From contig CAOKOL010000024.1 of the NCBI GenBank assembly GCA_948470335.1, forward strand, positions 1-64,000: a stretch of DNA of 64,000 nt, read 5' to 3'. This document shows, piece after piece, positions 8,940 through 18,236 of the stretch; the stretch's first letter is position 1; the number at the start of each line of letters is the position of its first letter. The notes below the pieces were generated by a model. It searched no databases, was not told the origin of the DNA, and was given only the letters and a program-made list of their open reading frames with translations. Source of the DNA: an uncultured Lachnospiraceae bacterium (GTDB lineage Bacteria > Bacillota > Clostridia > Lachnospirales > Lachnospiraceae). A program made the translations under genes and the position numbers.

Positions 8940-11315
8940 CTAATAAAGCTCCTCCAGCCCAATCCCCTCAAAAAAGAAGGATAAGATCTCCTCATAGGAC
9001 ATCCCTGTTTCCGCCATAGCGGCGGCTCCGTTCTGGCTCATGCCTACGCCGTGGCCATAACCGCCTCCCCAGAACGTAAAACTGCGGTTTCCCTCTCCAT
9101 CTTCCTCCGTATCCACATAGAAAAATGTACTGGGAAATGAAGACATCTCGCTTTCCGAACCGTCATTTTTTTCATAGATCAGTCCTGCGCTGCCCAGCAG
9201 ATTCCGAATAGGCAGTTGTCCCTGGGCATATACGGTAACGCCGTCACCAATCAGCGCCACCTCATCCACGCTTCCGCCCCGCAGCCGTCTGGTAATCTCA
9301 ATTGCGGAAACTTCGTCACCGAACATTTTCTCCGCATTCTCTCTGTCTCCTTCCATACGGATCTGCTCCGGGTATCTCTCCAGAAATTCGGGAAGCTTCT
9401 GATTCAATGTCTCTGCCAGTGTTTCAGCCGTCACCGAAGTTTTCCACCTGTACCACGGATAAGCACTGTCATAATCCGCGCCCGTCTGCCCTCCTTCCGC
9501 AGCGTTCGCCTGGACGGCGGAGGGATCGTCAAATCTGGTTCGGAACTGTTCTTCGGAACTGTAGTCCGGTTCTCCTTCCTGCCCGCCTCCCCGGAAAAGT
9601 TCTTTTACACAGAGATATCCATAATTTTCCTTCTGATTCGTCCCCCAGATCTCCACGTCTTCCGACACGCCCCAGCCGGTGGAGTAATAATAAGCCTGAA
9701 TGGCCTGATCCTGCCAGAACGCAGCCTTACCATAGGTTTCCTGTACCGCCTGGGTCGTTGACTTCTGCTCGTTTATATTGTTATACACCTGATAATAGGT
9801 ACTGTCGTCCACATGGGCGCCGTATTCCCGGTAGCCATTGCCCAGAATATGGCGGTACGCATAGCTTCTGGCACAGACCGCCTGGGCTTTCAGCGCGTCC
9901 ATGGGATAACTGGCCGGCATCTCCGAAGGCACCACCCGGCAGAGATAATCTTCCAAAAGCAGGTCGTTCACCAGCAGCAGGCCCTGCTCGCCTGCCGTAA
10001 TCTCCAGCCGTCCTTTATAAGAGGGATTTCCCTGGCTACGGCTGAAACTTGTAACCTGCAGTTCTCCGGCATAGCTGTCACAGGTAATGACCAGCCGCCC
10101 CATATCCAGCCACTCATGATCCGGCGTCAGTTCCAGCCGCTCTCCTGCCTGAAATGTCTGCTCCCAGTCGCCGCAGGCAACCCGGAAAGGATCCTGTGAC
10201 GTAATCGACAGATTTTCATGCCAGATGGATGCAAAATCCTGGCTTTTAATCAGAACTCTGATATTGGATGCTTCCAGTGACTTCACGGTGAGCGCGCCGC
10301 AGATCACCCCGTCCGCCACCACAAACTGCTGGTTATCATAGCCGATCAGAACCGCCGACAGGTCTTGAAGCTCCAGCTTCTCATATATTTTATATGCCTG
10401 AAAATCCTCTGCCACCGGAACTTTTCCATACCCTTCCAGCTCAATATAATCGTCCCCCGACGAAAGCACTTTTGCCTGAATGCTTTCCCGTTTCAGATCC
10501 ACCTGGCTTACCTGATGGCTCCGGATCGTCACATCTGCCAGTACACCGTTACAGTCTTCCGGCAGGCCGCTGCCCGGAAACACTCTGTCGTAACCGTAAA
10601 AAAACACTTCCAGCCGGTCGCCTGTGCTGCCGGTAATCCACACATTTGGATAAGTCACCTGATCGGATACCAGACTGGTCAGACAGATTAGCTGGCGGTC
10701 CTTCACCAGTCCTTCGATCTGACAGTCCAGATAAGGATCCATTACCAGCCCTTCAAACCAGATCATCCCCTGATCTGTCACCGCCTGCCAGTCCTCCAGA
10801 CCTGAGATACAGGCCGGTGTTCCCATCACCGTATAGCGCTGCCGCTGAACGCCGCTGTCCTCTCCCCGTTCCACCATTCGCTCCAGTATGGCATCATAAG
10901 TATCCCACCAGACTTCCTCCGGAACTTTCATAAACGTCAGCATCTGTTCCACAGGCGCGGAAACCAGATCCCTGCAGCCGATCTGATCCAGAAAATGCAG
11001 AAACGTTTTATATGTAAGCGGTTCGCCTGCCTGTTCCAACGGCACCATCTGAGGATCAAACACATCATTTGCATACAGCCAGCACAGGTATCTGGTATAC
11101 CAGGCCGTCTCTTTGTCGCCGGAAGTCCACATGCCGATATCCGTCCCGTCGATCTCTGCCTGATCTGTCAGCAAAAGAGCTGCGGCCTTGGCCGCGATCT
11201 GATTCGGAACCGGCGTTTTCTTTGCTTCCTTCCACATCAGAACACCTGCGGCAGCAGCCAGAAGGAGCAGCAGCAATGCCGGCAGCAGCAGCCACTTTTT
11301 CCGTCTTTTTTTCAT
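8940..11315 (-). CDS. SpoIID/LytB-domain secreted protein
   Basis: The 791-residue protein has a lysine/arginine-rich start, one membrane segment (about 8-27) and a long extracellular region. The C-terminal third is a SpoIID (stage II sporulation protein D / LytB enhancer) domain: LLLEDYLCRVVPSEMP, ALKAQAVCARSYAYRH and the final YGHGVGMSQNGAAAMAE are hallmark segments. SpoIID proteins are lytic transglycosylases that remove peptidoglycan stem-free glycans during engulfment. This protein is about twice the length of SpoIID itself, with a 400-residue N-terminal beta-rich region of unknown role, so it may be a general cell-wall enzyme rather than SpoIID. The start is ATG 11315 with GGAAAGG upstream. 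Confidence 0.85.
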   Translation of the reverse strand: MKKRRKKWLLLPALLLLLLAAAAGVLMWKEAKKTPVPNQIAAKAAALLLTDQAEIDGTDIGMWTSGDKETAWYTRYLCWLYANDVFDPQMVPLEQAGEPLTYKTFLHFLDQIGCRDLVSAPVEQMLTFMKVPEEVWWDTYDAILERMVERGEDSGVQRQRYTVMGTPACISGLEDWQAVTDQGMIWFEGLVMDPYLDCQIEGLVKDRQLICLTSLVSDQVTYPNVWITGSTGDRLEVFFYGYDRVFPGSGLPEDCNGVLADVTIRSHQVSQVDLKRESIQAKVLSSGDDYIELEGYGKVPVAEDFQAYKIYEKLELQDLSAVLIGYDNQQFVVADGVICGALTVKSLEASNIRVLIKSQDFASIWHENLSITSQDPFRVACGDWEQTFQAGERLELTPDHEWLDMGRLVITCDSYAGELQVTSFSRSQGNPSYKGRLEITAGEQGLLLVNDLLLEDYLCRVVPSEMPASYPMDALKAQAVCARSYAYRHILGNGYREYGAHVDDSTYYQVYNNINEQKSTTQAVQETYGKAAFWQDQAIQAYYYSTGWGVSEDVEIWGTNQKENYGYLCVKELFRGGGQEGEPDYSSEEQFRTRFDDPSAVQANAAEGGQTGADYDSAYPWYRWKTSVTAETLAETLNQKLPEFLERYPEQIRMEGDRENAEKMFGDEVSAIEITRRLRGGSVDEVALIGDGVTVYAQGQLPIRNLLGSAGLIYEKNDGSESEMSSFPSTFFYVDTEEDGEGNRSFTFWGGGYGHGVGMSQNGAAAMAETGMSYEEILSFFFEGIGLEELY

Positions 11316-11386
11316 AGCTTCCTTTCCCTTCGCTCTGTGATTTATATTGGTCCTGTTATTTCCAGGAATTTCAATCTGTATAAAAA

Positions 11387-11416
11387 AGGTATACATGATC
11401 CCAACCATGTATACCT
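11387..11416 (-). terminator. Rho-independent terminator upstream of the SpoIID-domain gene
   Basis: An 11-bp perfect stem, AGGTATACATG (11387-11397) with CATGTATACCT (11406-11416), is followed on the minus strand by TTTTTT. It would stop minus-strand transcripts that begin upstream, either read-through from the nucleoside operon or a separate RNA from the 11420-11900 gap. Confidence 0.75.
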
Positions 11417-11911
11417 CTGTTTATCTTTTGTGAAGTCCCAGAATGCCGGTTTCCTTTTTTGACGCCTAGCTTTCGCCAGGTGGGTTTCCGCAAACAGCCT
11501 TCTGCCTTCCCCTGTAACGGATATGAGGCCTGACATCCGGCTGATAATGTAGGAGTCCCTTATGTCATAATGTAGGTTCAAAAATAACAGGAAGTGTCGA
11601 ACACCCCAGGAACATTCTCTCTTACTAGATTGTACTTTCCATACATGCCCGGCACTGTTTCGAATTCCGCAGACTGCCGAAAGCGCGTATGTTTTATCCT
11701 TAGGCTATTATACAATAAATGAAATTCCGTTGCAAGGCCATTTTCACAAGAATTGCTTTCCATCTCAGCCAAAGGCATCCAATTTTTTACTATTCAAAAT
11801 CACCGGGACAGAAGGCGGATGGAAATTATGTTCCGGTATGCTCCGGTACCCCGACACGCCGCACTCAGGCCAGCCTCCGCCGGTTTGTCTGCGTATCATG
11901 CATCCGCTACA
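11417..11911 (-). other. 495-nt gap without a supported gene; possible non-coding transcript
   Basis: No convincing coding frame is present. Two short minus-strand open frames (11342-11581 and 11578-11778) lack usable ribosome binding sites. The stretch contains a direct repeat TCCTACATTAT (about 11551 and 11568 on the plus strand) and it ends in a strong terminator. That arrangement is compatible with an uncharacterised RNA leader or decayed gene. I recognise no known riboswitch consensus. Confidence 0.3.
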
Positions 11912-13213
11912 TCAGAATATACCGGAAAAAATATGCGGGCTCACGGGAGGGCATACCGGACCGATCCGATAACAGGCCAGAAGTCTGTCCTTTGCAGCCT
12001 GTATCCGTTCCCGGCAGGAGGTATGAAGCACTGCCAGCGTATCGCCGCATTTGACGCTGTCGCCGGTTTTTTTACACAAAATAATTCCTGCATCCGGCTG
12101 TATCCCATCTTCTTTTCTGTCTCTCCCCGCTCCCAGCAGCACGGCCGCCGCGCCGCAGCCCTGGGCATCCATATGTTCCACATAGCCTGTCACCGGCGCT
12201 TTCACCTCCAGCGTATACCGGGCCGCAGGCAGAACGGACAGATCCCTGACCACTGTCTCGTCGCCGCCCTGGGCTTTCACCATCCGGGCAAACGTATCCA
12301 GCGCCTTTCCGGAGGCAACCGCCTCCTTTGCCAGTGCCATACACTGTTCCGGACTCCCTTTTCCGGCAAGAACCAGCATATTCGCAGCCAGCTCCAGACA
12401 CACTTTTGTAAAGTCTTCCGGTCCGTGGCCTTTCAGCGTATCAATGGCTTCCCGCACTTCCAGCGCATTGCCCACCGCCATTCCCAGCGGCACGTCCATA
12501 TCCGTCACCAGCGCCGCCATCTTTTTTCCGGCTCTCCTGCCGATTTCCACCATAATGCCTGCCAGTTCTTCCGCTTCTTTTTGGGTTTTCATAAAAGCAC
12601 CGCTGCCTGTCTTCACGTCCAGCAGTATGGCGTCGCTGCCGCTGGCCAGCTTTTTGCTCATAATGGAACTGGCGATCAGCGGAATATTATCCACGGTCGC
12701 CGTCACATCCCGGAGGGCATACAGCTTCTGATCCGCCGGAACCAGTCTTTTGGTCTGTCCGGCCACACAGATTCCCACCGCATTTACGATATCGGTAAAT
12801 TCCCGGTCAGACAGAGCGGTGCGAAATCCCGGAATGGATTCCAGCTTATCCAGCGTTCCTCCCGTATGCCCCAGGCCCCGGCCGGACATCTTTGCCACCT
12901 TCACTCCCTGAGACGCCACAATCGGACCAATCACCAGCGTCGTTTTATCGCCCACACCGCCGGTACTGTGCTTATCCACCTTACATCCTTCAATCGCGGA
13001 GAGATCCATCATCTCCCCTGACGCGGCCATGGAAAGTGTCAGATTACTGATTTCTTCCATAGACATCCCCTGAAAGCAGACAGCCATCGCCCAGGCCGCC
13101 ATCTGATAATCCGCCACATCTCCGTTTACAAAACCATGAATCAGGAAATCAATTTCCTCCCTGTTAAGAGACTCTCCTTTTTTCTTTTTATCAATCAGAT
13201 CATACGCTCTCAA
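11912..13213 (-). CDS. pdp: Pyrimidine-nucleoside phosphorylase (thymidine phosphorylase family)
   Basis: Cleaves uridine, thymidine or deoxyuridine with phosphate to give the base and (deoxy)ribose-1-phosphate. Family motifs are clear: KHSTGGVGDKTTL (phosphate loop), KMSGRGLGHTGGTLDKLESI (the DeoA signature) and DVKTGSGAFM, followed by the C-terminal domain. Family alignment puts the N-terminus at MRAYDLIDKKKKGE, which requires the TTG codon at 13213; AAGGG lies five bases upstream. An ATG at 13288 would add 25 residues of unlike sequence. It follows the phosphopentomutase-cytidine deaminase fusion by about 170 nt, so the operon covers cytidine deamination, phosphorolysis and pentose isomerisation. 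Confidence 0.93.
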   Translation of the reverse strand: MRAYDLIDKKKKGESLNREEIDFLIHGFVNGDVADYQMAAWAMAVCFQGMSMEEISNLTLSMAASGEMMDLSAIEGCKVDKHSTGGVGDKTTLVIGPIVASQGVKVAKMSGRGLGHTGGTLDKLESIPGFRTALSDREFTDIVNAVGICVAGQTKRLVPADQKLYALRDVTATVDNIPLIASSIMSKKLASGSDAILLDVKTGSGAFMKTQKEAEELAGIMVEIGRRAGKKMAALVTDMDVPLGMAVGNALEVREAIDTLKGHGPEDFTKVCLELAANMLVLAGKGSPEQCMALAKEAVASGKALDTFARMVKAQGGDETVVRDLSVLPAARYTLEVKAPVTGYVEHMDAQGCGAAAVLLGAGRDRKEDGIQPDAGIILCKKTGDSVKCGDTLAVLHTSCRERIQAAKDRLLACYRIGPVCPPVSPHIFSGIF

Positions 13214-13384
13214 AGTATCCCTTCCCCTCTCCGAGTCAATGCGCCCCGCCCCGGACAACGAAGCCTCAGATTCGCAAAATTGCTTCAAACACCGAACAGA
13301 TAACTTTCACAGTTCCCATGTCTTATGACAGCCGGCAGCCGCCGGACATACAGGCACGCCCGCTCCGCCTGCAGTCTGCGGAAA

Positions 13385-15094
13385 TCAAAAGCAATCTGTC
13401 CGCTGCAGTCGAAAACTGTCCGGGAGAAGCTCCCGCAGGCGCTTTACTGTGTAATCCTTCTCTCCCTTTGCCATAATCACCAGAAAATCCGGTTCACAGA
13501 ATTCCGCCATTACCTGCATGCATACGCCGCAGGGCACACAATCGTCCAGTTTTTTGCTGTCTTTCGGCGCTCCCGCCACGGCAATCGCCCGGAAATTCCG
13601 CTCTCCCTCGCTGACCGCCTTGAAAAAGGCCGTCCGCTCCGCGCAGTTCGTCGCGGAAAAAGACGCGTTTTCAATATTGCAGCCCCTGTAAATTTCCCCA
13701 TTTTCTGTCAGCAGTGCCGCGCCCACATGATAGCCCGAATACGGCGCATAAGAGCACTCCCGCATATCTATGGCAGCGCAGGCCAGACTGCGAAGCTGTT
13801 CCTGGGTTATGGTTTTCTTCATCCGGGTTCTGCCGTCAGCGCTTTCCGGCGCATCCTCCCGGCTCTTTTCTCCAAAATACGCCCATTTTCCGGCTGTGCC
13901 CGAATGGTTCCGGTTCCGCATGACCAGCGGCAGAAAGCTGGAGCCGCCGCAGGTCTTCTCCACGCCGAAATAAGCAAGAATCGTGGCGGCAATATCGGCA
14001 AAGCTTGCGCGGGTTCCCAGATTCACGCCCGGTTTACAGGGCTTTCCGTACATCAGCATCGGCACATACTCCCTGGAATGATCCGTGGAGGGCGTATCCG
14101 GGTCGCAGCCATGGTCCGCGGTGATAATCAGCAAATCCTCCTCTCCCATGGCATCCGTCAGCTCCGGCAGCTTCCGGTCAAAATAGGCCAGTGCCTTTGC
14201 ATAACCGTCTCTGTCATTCCTGTGGCCGTACAGCATGTCAAAATCCACCAGATTTGTGAAACAAAGGCCCTCAAAGTCCTGTTTCATAAAGGACAGCGTT
14301 TTTTCTATGCCGTCTGCGTTATTCTCCGTCCGCACATATTCGGTAATCCCTCTTTCCGCGAAAATATCTACGATTTTCCCCACGGAGATCACCGATTTTC
14401 CCGCTCCTTTCAGCAGATCCAGCATCGTAGGCGCCGGAGGCTGCAGCGAAAAATCATGACGGTTCGCCGTGCGGGTAAATGCGGGCCATTCTCCCGTAAA
14501 AGGTCTGGCAATCACCCGTCCCACGCCCCAGGGACCCCGGCAGATCGCCCTGGCCATCTGACAGTACCGGTACAGTTCCTCCACCGGCACCACATCCTCG
14601 TGAGCGGCAATCTGCAGCACGCTGTCCGCCGAAGTATATACAATCAGATCACCGGTCTCCATATGTTCCCGACCATAATCCTGGATCACCTGGGTTCCGG
14701 AATAGGGACGGTTGCACAGAATTCCCCTTCCGGTCTGTTCCGAAAGCTGATTCAGAAGCTGCTTTGGAAATCCCTGCGGAAATACAGGCATCGGCGCTTC
14801 CGATATCACGCCGGCGATCTCCCAGTGACCGATGGTGGTATCCTTTCCCTTGGACCGTTCTCTCATACGGGCCACGGCACCCTGAAAAGACGGCTCCTGC
14901 GCCTGTTCGCCGCCCTCTTTATTCGGGCCGTCGATATGAAACAGGCCCAGCCGTCTCATATTCTCCATCTGAAAATAAGGACTTTTCCGCACCGCACCCA
15001 GGGTGTCGGAACCCTGATCTCCATAAACCGCCGCATCCGGCATCTCCCCGATTCCAAAACTGTCCAGAACAATCAGAAATACCCGTTTCATCAT
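13385..15094 (-). CDS. deoB: Fused phosphopentomutase - cytidine deaminase
   Basis: One uninterrupted 569-residue frame joins two salvage enzymes. Residues 1-392 are a phosphopentomutase that interconverts (deoxy)ribose-1- and -5-phosphate: metal ligands in VLDSFGIG (about 8-15), the phospho-threonine in GKDTTIGHWE (about 83-92), VDFDMLYGHR, TADHG (325-329) and TDHSREYVP. Residues about 425-569 are a cytidine deaminase with the zinc site NCAERTAF (Cys484, Glu486) and PCGVC (521-525). A 30-residue Gly/Ser/Glu-rich linker joins them. ATG 15094 follows GGGAGGAGG by six bases (a second ATG is at 15091). The deaminase begins with an internal Met425, so a separately initiated short form is possible. 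These enzymes are usually encoded by separate genes. Confidence 0.93.
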   Translation of the reverse strand: MMKRVFLIVLDSFGIGEMPDAAVYGDQGSDTLGAVRKSPYFQMENMRRLGLFHIDGPNKEGGEQAQEPSFQGAVARMRERSKGKDTTIGHWEIAGVISEAPMPVFPQGFPKQLLNQLSEQTGRGILCNRPYSGTQVIQDYGREHMETGDLIVYTSADSVLQIAAHEDVVPVEELYRYCQMARAICRGPWGVGRVIARPFTGEWPAFTRTANRHDFSLQPPAPTMLDLLKGAGKSVISVGKIVDIFAERGITEYVRTENNADGIEKTLSFMKQDFEGLCFTNLVDFDMLYGHRNDRDGYAKALAYFDRKLPELTDAMGEEDLLIITADHGCDPDTPSTDHSREYVPMLMYGKPCKPGVNLGTRASFADIAATILAYFGVEKTCGGSSFLPLVMRNRNHSGTAGKWAYFGEKSREDAPESADGRTRMKKTITQEQLRSLACAAIDMRECSYAPYSGYHVGAALLTENGEIYRGCNIENASFSATNCAERTAFFKAVSEGERNFRAIAVAGAPKDSKKLDDCVPCGVCMQVMAEFCEPDFLVIMAKGEKDYTVKRLRELLPDSFRLQRTDCF

Positions 15095-15208
15095 ATAAGA
15101 CCTCCTCCCAAACCATCCTGCCCGCCGCTTACCGATACCCGGATCAGGCCATCCGACAGCGGCCGCCGTTTTCTGCGGAAACCGCACACCCTTTTCCTGT
15201 CTATTGCT

Positions 15209-15237
15209 ATTGTATCCATATTGGCGGAAAGTGTCAA
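15209..15237 (-). promoter_or_regulatory. Probable sigma-A promoter for the deoB-cdd/pdp operon
   Basis: On the minus strand, -35 TTGACA (15232-15237) and -10 TACAAT (15209-15214) are 17 bp apart, about 115 nt upstream of the fusion gene start. Confidence 0.7.
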
Positions 15238-15297
15238 GAAAATTTTTCGAACAAATGTTTGTTTTTCTATTGATTTTTTCTTCTCCATATGCTATGC

Positions 15298-15326
15298 TTG
15301 TCAAAGAATATATGTTCTGTTATTTT
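15298..15326 (+). promoter_or_regulatory. Possible promoter for the radical-SAM operon
   Basis: On the plus strand, TTGTCA (15298-15303) and TATTTT (15321-15326) are 17 bp apart and 37 nt before the radical SAM gene. The match is only moderate. Confidence 0.4.
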
Positions 15327-15362
15327 AAAGATCTAATGAATATACGAGGTTAAGAGGTTGAA

Positions 15363-16949
15363 ATGATTGTCCGGGAAAATCTTCCATTAGAAGAAAAACT
15401 GAAAATTTTATCCGCCGCCGCCCGCTATGACGTTTCCTGCACCAGCAGCGGCGTTAACAGAAAAGGAGAGAAGGGCACTTTGGGGAATGCGGCGGCCTGC
15501 GGCATCTGCCACAGCTTTGCCGCGGACGGACGCTGTATCTCCCTGCTGAAAGTACTGCTGTCCAATGAATGCGTATTCGACTGCAAGTACTGTATGAACA
15601 GAGCGTCAAATGATATCCCCCGGACCTCTTTCACACCGGAGGAGCTGTGTACTCTGACCATCCAGTTTTACCGGCGGAATTATATAGAAGGCCTGTTTTT
15701 AAGCTCCGGCGTCCTGGGTACCCCTGACCATACCATGGAACTTTTTTACCGGACGCTGTATATGCTGCGCTATCAGTATCAGTTTAACGGCTATATCCAT
15801 GTAAAAACCATCCCCGGCGCAGACGGCGAACTGATCCGCCGCATCGGATATCTGGCGGATCGAATGAGCGTCAATCTTGAGATTTCCTCCCGGGAGGGAC
15901 TGAAAAAACTGGCGCCTCATAAAACCCATACCTCCATCCTGACTCCCATCCGCCAGATTCAGAACGGCATTATCCATGACAGGCTGGAAGGGCGGAGAGC
16001 GGATACCGTCCCCGGAATGATCGGCAGAAAAGAACCGTCCCTGTATCTACGGGAAACATCCGATCTTTACACAACACGGAATCCGGCCGTACCGGATCGA
16101 TCCGCTCTTTATAAAAACAGATCCGAACCCCTCTGGCCGGATAAAACGGAACCGGATATCCCCCCGCTGGCCGAAACCCCGCCGGACAAAGCGGCTCCGG
16201 ACCAGTATGATCCCTACTGGCAGTATCTTGTCAGAAGCGCGCAGACCGTACGCAGAGACCAGCCCCGCTTTGTCCCTTCCGGCCAGAGCACCCAGATGAT
16301 CGTGGGCGCTGTTCCCGAATCCGATTATCAACTGGTTCATACTGCCGAAACGCTCTACCAGGATTATGGCCTGAAACGGGTATTTTATTCCGCCTATGTT
16401 GCTCTCAATGAAGACTCCTGCCTGCCCGCTCCCGACACCAAACCGCCTTTGCTGCGGGAACACCGGCTCTACCAGGCTGACTGGCTGCTGCGTTTTTACG
16501 GTTTTCAGGCCGGAGAACTGCTGACTGAAAACAGGCCGAATTTTAATCTGTTTATCGATCCGAAATGCGACTGGGCTGTCCGCCATCTGGAACTGTTCCC
16601 GGTGGAGATCAGCACCGCCGGATATGCCGCCCTGCTCAGGGTACCCGGCATCGGTGTAAAATCCGCCAAACGGATCCTCCATGCCCGAAAGCACGGCATA
16701 CCTGATTTCACGGCCCTGAAAAAAATGGGCGTTGTTCTGAAACGGGCCCATTACTTTATCACCCTGAACGGCCGGATGATGTATCCGGTCAAAATAGACG
16801 AAACCTATATCACCCATAACCTGATTCAAAGCGAACAGAAAAAAAACTGGCAGGTGGCTCAGGATATGACCTACCAGCAGTTATCCCTGTTCGACGATTT
16901 TCATCTTGTTAATCCGGGAGAGATTATCCATGACCATACCGCACCATGA
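15363..16949 (+). CDS. Putative DNA modification/repair radical SAM protein (TIGR03916 family)
   Basis: This 528-residue protein carries the radical SAM 4Fe-4S motif CVFDCKYC (Cys70, Cys74, Cys77), an upstream Cys pair (Cys47, Cys50), the segment RFVPSGQSTQMIVGA typical of this family, and a C-terminal helix-hairpin-helix (LLRVPGIGVKSAKRIL, about 424-440) that suggests DNA contact. The substrate is unknown. Compared with my memory of the family, there is an extra Pro/Arg/Asp-rich stretch of roughly 70 residues (about 206-285). ATG 15363 follows AAGAGG. It overlaps the next gene by 20 nt; the two are a known conserved pair and probably act together in DNA metabolism. Confidence 0.88.
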   Translation: MIVRENLPLEEKLKILSAAARYDVSCTSSGVNRKGEKGTLGNAAACGICHSFAADGRCISLLKVLLSNECVFDCKYCMNRASNDIPRTSFTPEELCTLTIQFYRRNYIEGLFLSSGVLGTPDHTMELFYRTLYMLRYQYQFNGYIHVKTIPGADGELIRRIGYLADRMSVNLEISSREGLKKLAPHKTHTSILTPIRQIQNGIIHDRLEGRRADTVPGMIGRKEPSLYLRETSDLYTTRNPAVPDRSALYKNRSEPLWPDKTEPDIPPLAETPPDKAAPDQYDPYWQYLVRSAQTVRRDQPRFVPSGQSTQMIVGAVPESDYQLVHTAETLYQDYGLKRVFYSAYVALNEDSCLPAPDTKPPLLREHRLYQADWLLRFYGFQAGELLTENRPNFNLFIDPKCDWAVRHLELFPVEISTAGYAALLRVPGIGVKSAKRILHARKHGIPDFTALKKMGVVLKRAHYFITLNGRMMYPVKIDETYITHNLIQSEQKKNWQVAQDMTYQQLSLFDDFHLVNPGEIIHDHTAP

Positions 16950-17742
16950 ACACAGCAGCGACAGCATGAAAACCATATTTCTCTGTGAGGATACCCCCGA
17001 CGGCATCTTTGCCGCAGTCTATGACGCCTGGAACAGCGGTCTGGGACATCAGAACGTGGCACTGGAGATCAACGGGTGTTTTAACTACAGTCTGTTTGCC
17101 CGGTACAGATCCGTTTCCACCGATTACGAAAAATCATTTAAAGTAGCCCGTTCCCTGCAAAACAAATTATCCCGCCAGGTTTTTGCCATGGCCTACTACG
17201 CCGCCCTGTCCGAACCGCCCGCCAAAGCCGATGCCGTCTACCGTTTCCTTGTGCTGGCTTTTCGCCATGGCCCTGAAATCGTATCCATGCTTGGGCTGCC
17301 CGAAGTACAGACTGTTTTCGCTCTCTGGCGCAGGGTAAGCAACGAAGCCCACTATTTCAGAGAGTTTATCCGTTTTTCCGATGCCGGCTCCGGTATTCTG
17401 TTTGGAACGATTCATCCAAAAAGCAATGTGCTTCCTCTGGTCGCCCCCCTGTTTTCCGACCGTATGCCTTCCGAAACCTGGGCCCTTTTAGACGAAACAA
17501 GAAATCTGGCCGTATTTCACCCCGCCGGACAGGAATGGTTTTTTACGCCCGTATCCGAAGACCAGCCGGCATCCTTTCCGGGACACCGGCTGTCTCCGGA
17601 TATAAAAAGCGAGGATCAATACCGCTCTATGTGGAAGGTCTTTCACAAAACCATCGCCATCAAAGAGCGGGTGAATCCCCGCTGCCAAAGGAACCATCTG
17701 CCACTCTGGTACCGTAAAAACATGACGGAATTTATGGACTGA
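16930..17742 (+). CDS. Probable DNA metabolism protein, partner of the radical SAM protein (TIGR03915/DUF4130 family)
   Basis: This 270-residue cytosolic protein belongs to the TIGR03915 family, always or nearly always found with the TIGR03916 radical SAM protein. Visible family features are CEDTPDGIFAAVYDAW near the N-terminus, HGPEIVSMLG in the middle and NPRCQRNHLPLWYRKNM at the C-terminus. Its biochemical role is not established. The start is ATG 16930 with GGGAGAG seven bases upstream; a TTG at 16906 in the same frame is less likely. The start lies inside the upstream gene, so translation is probably coupled. Confidence 0.87.
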   Translation: MTIPHHEHSSDSMKTIFLCEDTPDGIFAAVYDAWNSGLGHQNVALEINGCFNYSLFARYRSVSTDYEKSFKVARSLQNKLSRQVFAMAYYAALSEPPAKADAVYRFLVLAFRHGPEIVSMLGLPEVQTVFALWRRVSNEAHYFREFIRFSDAGSGILFGTIHPKSNVLPLVAPLFSDRMPSETWALLDETRNLAVFHPAGQEWFFTPVSEDQPASFPGHRLSPDIKSEDQYRSMWKVFHKTIAIKERVNPRCQRNHLPLWYRKNMTEFMD

Positions 17743-17753
17743 CTGTCATTCGA

Positions 17754-18176
17754 TCAGATATGCTCATCCCGCTCCCGGTTATCATCCAGCCCCGGAATAA
17801 ACAGATATTTCCGGACCAGAAACAGAATCGCGATGGCCACAATCGACAACAGATTTTCCAACGGCGTCGTATGCTCCGCCACCATGCCTCTGGCTATGGC
17901 AAACAGCAGCACCTCGATCACGGAACTCAGCGTATGGCGGCACAGCATTTTTAAAAATTCTATGCCGATCACCACGTTAAAGGCTCCTGCCAAAAATTCA
18001 CGGAACGCATAATCACCGAATCGGTCCGCATACAGATCCGTCAGCCCGTGAAGCAGCCCCAGCGTGGAAATCACCAGCGCCGCTATAATAATCAGGCCGA
18101 TCATCAGTTCCATGAACATTGCCACATCATAAAGGAAGGCCTGGGCTTTCTGTTTTATTTTGGTTCTCACCGGCAT
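17754..18176 (-). CDS. PsiE-like (phosphate-starvation-inducible E family) membrane protein
   Basis: The 140-residue protein has four predicted membrane helices (about 18-43, 62-80, 83-99, 110-127) and the family pattern of a conserved acidic/hydrophobic helix IGIEFLKMLCRHTL. PsiE is induced by phosphate starvation in E. coli; its function is unknown. The AGGAGG ribosome site sits almost on top of the ATG at 18176. The GTG two codons later (18170) has a better seven-base spacing and may be the true start. It is convergent with the radical-SAM pair. Confidence 0.75.
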   Translation of the reverse strand: MPVRTKIKQKAQAFLYDVAMFMELMIGLIIIAALVISTLGLLHGLTDLYADRFGDYAFREFLAGAFNVVIGIEFLKMLCRHTLSSVIEVLLFAIARGMVAEHTTPLENLLSIVAIAILFLVRKYLFIPGLDDNRERDEHI

Positions 18177-18198
18177 TCCTCCTCCGACTGACTGTGTT

Positions 18199-18225
18199 TA
18201 TGGCCGGACAAAACATCCGGCCATA
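18199..18225 (-). terminator. Inverted repeat after pckA
   Basis: A 10-bp stem, TATGGCCGGA with TCCGGCCATA, lies just downstream of the pckA stop on the minus strand. It lacks a good T-run, so it may be an inefficient terminator or an RNA-stabilising hairpin. Confidence 0.45.
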
Positions 18226-18236
18226 ACCTTTCTACT

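Noticed and set aside
13325..15328. Long open frame of about 667 codons on the plus strand opposite the deoB-cdd fusion
   Set aside because: It is antisense to a clear gene; its translation is rich in Arg/His/Pro without any family motif, and no ribosome binding site is present.
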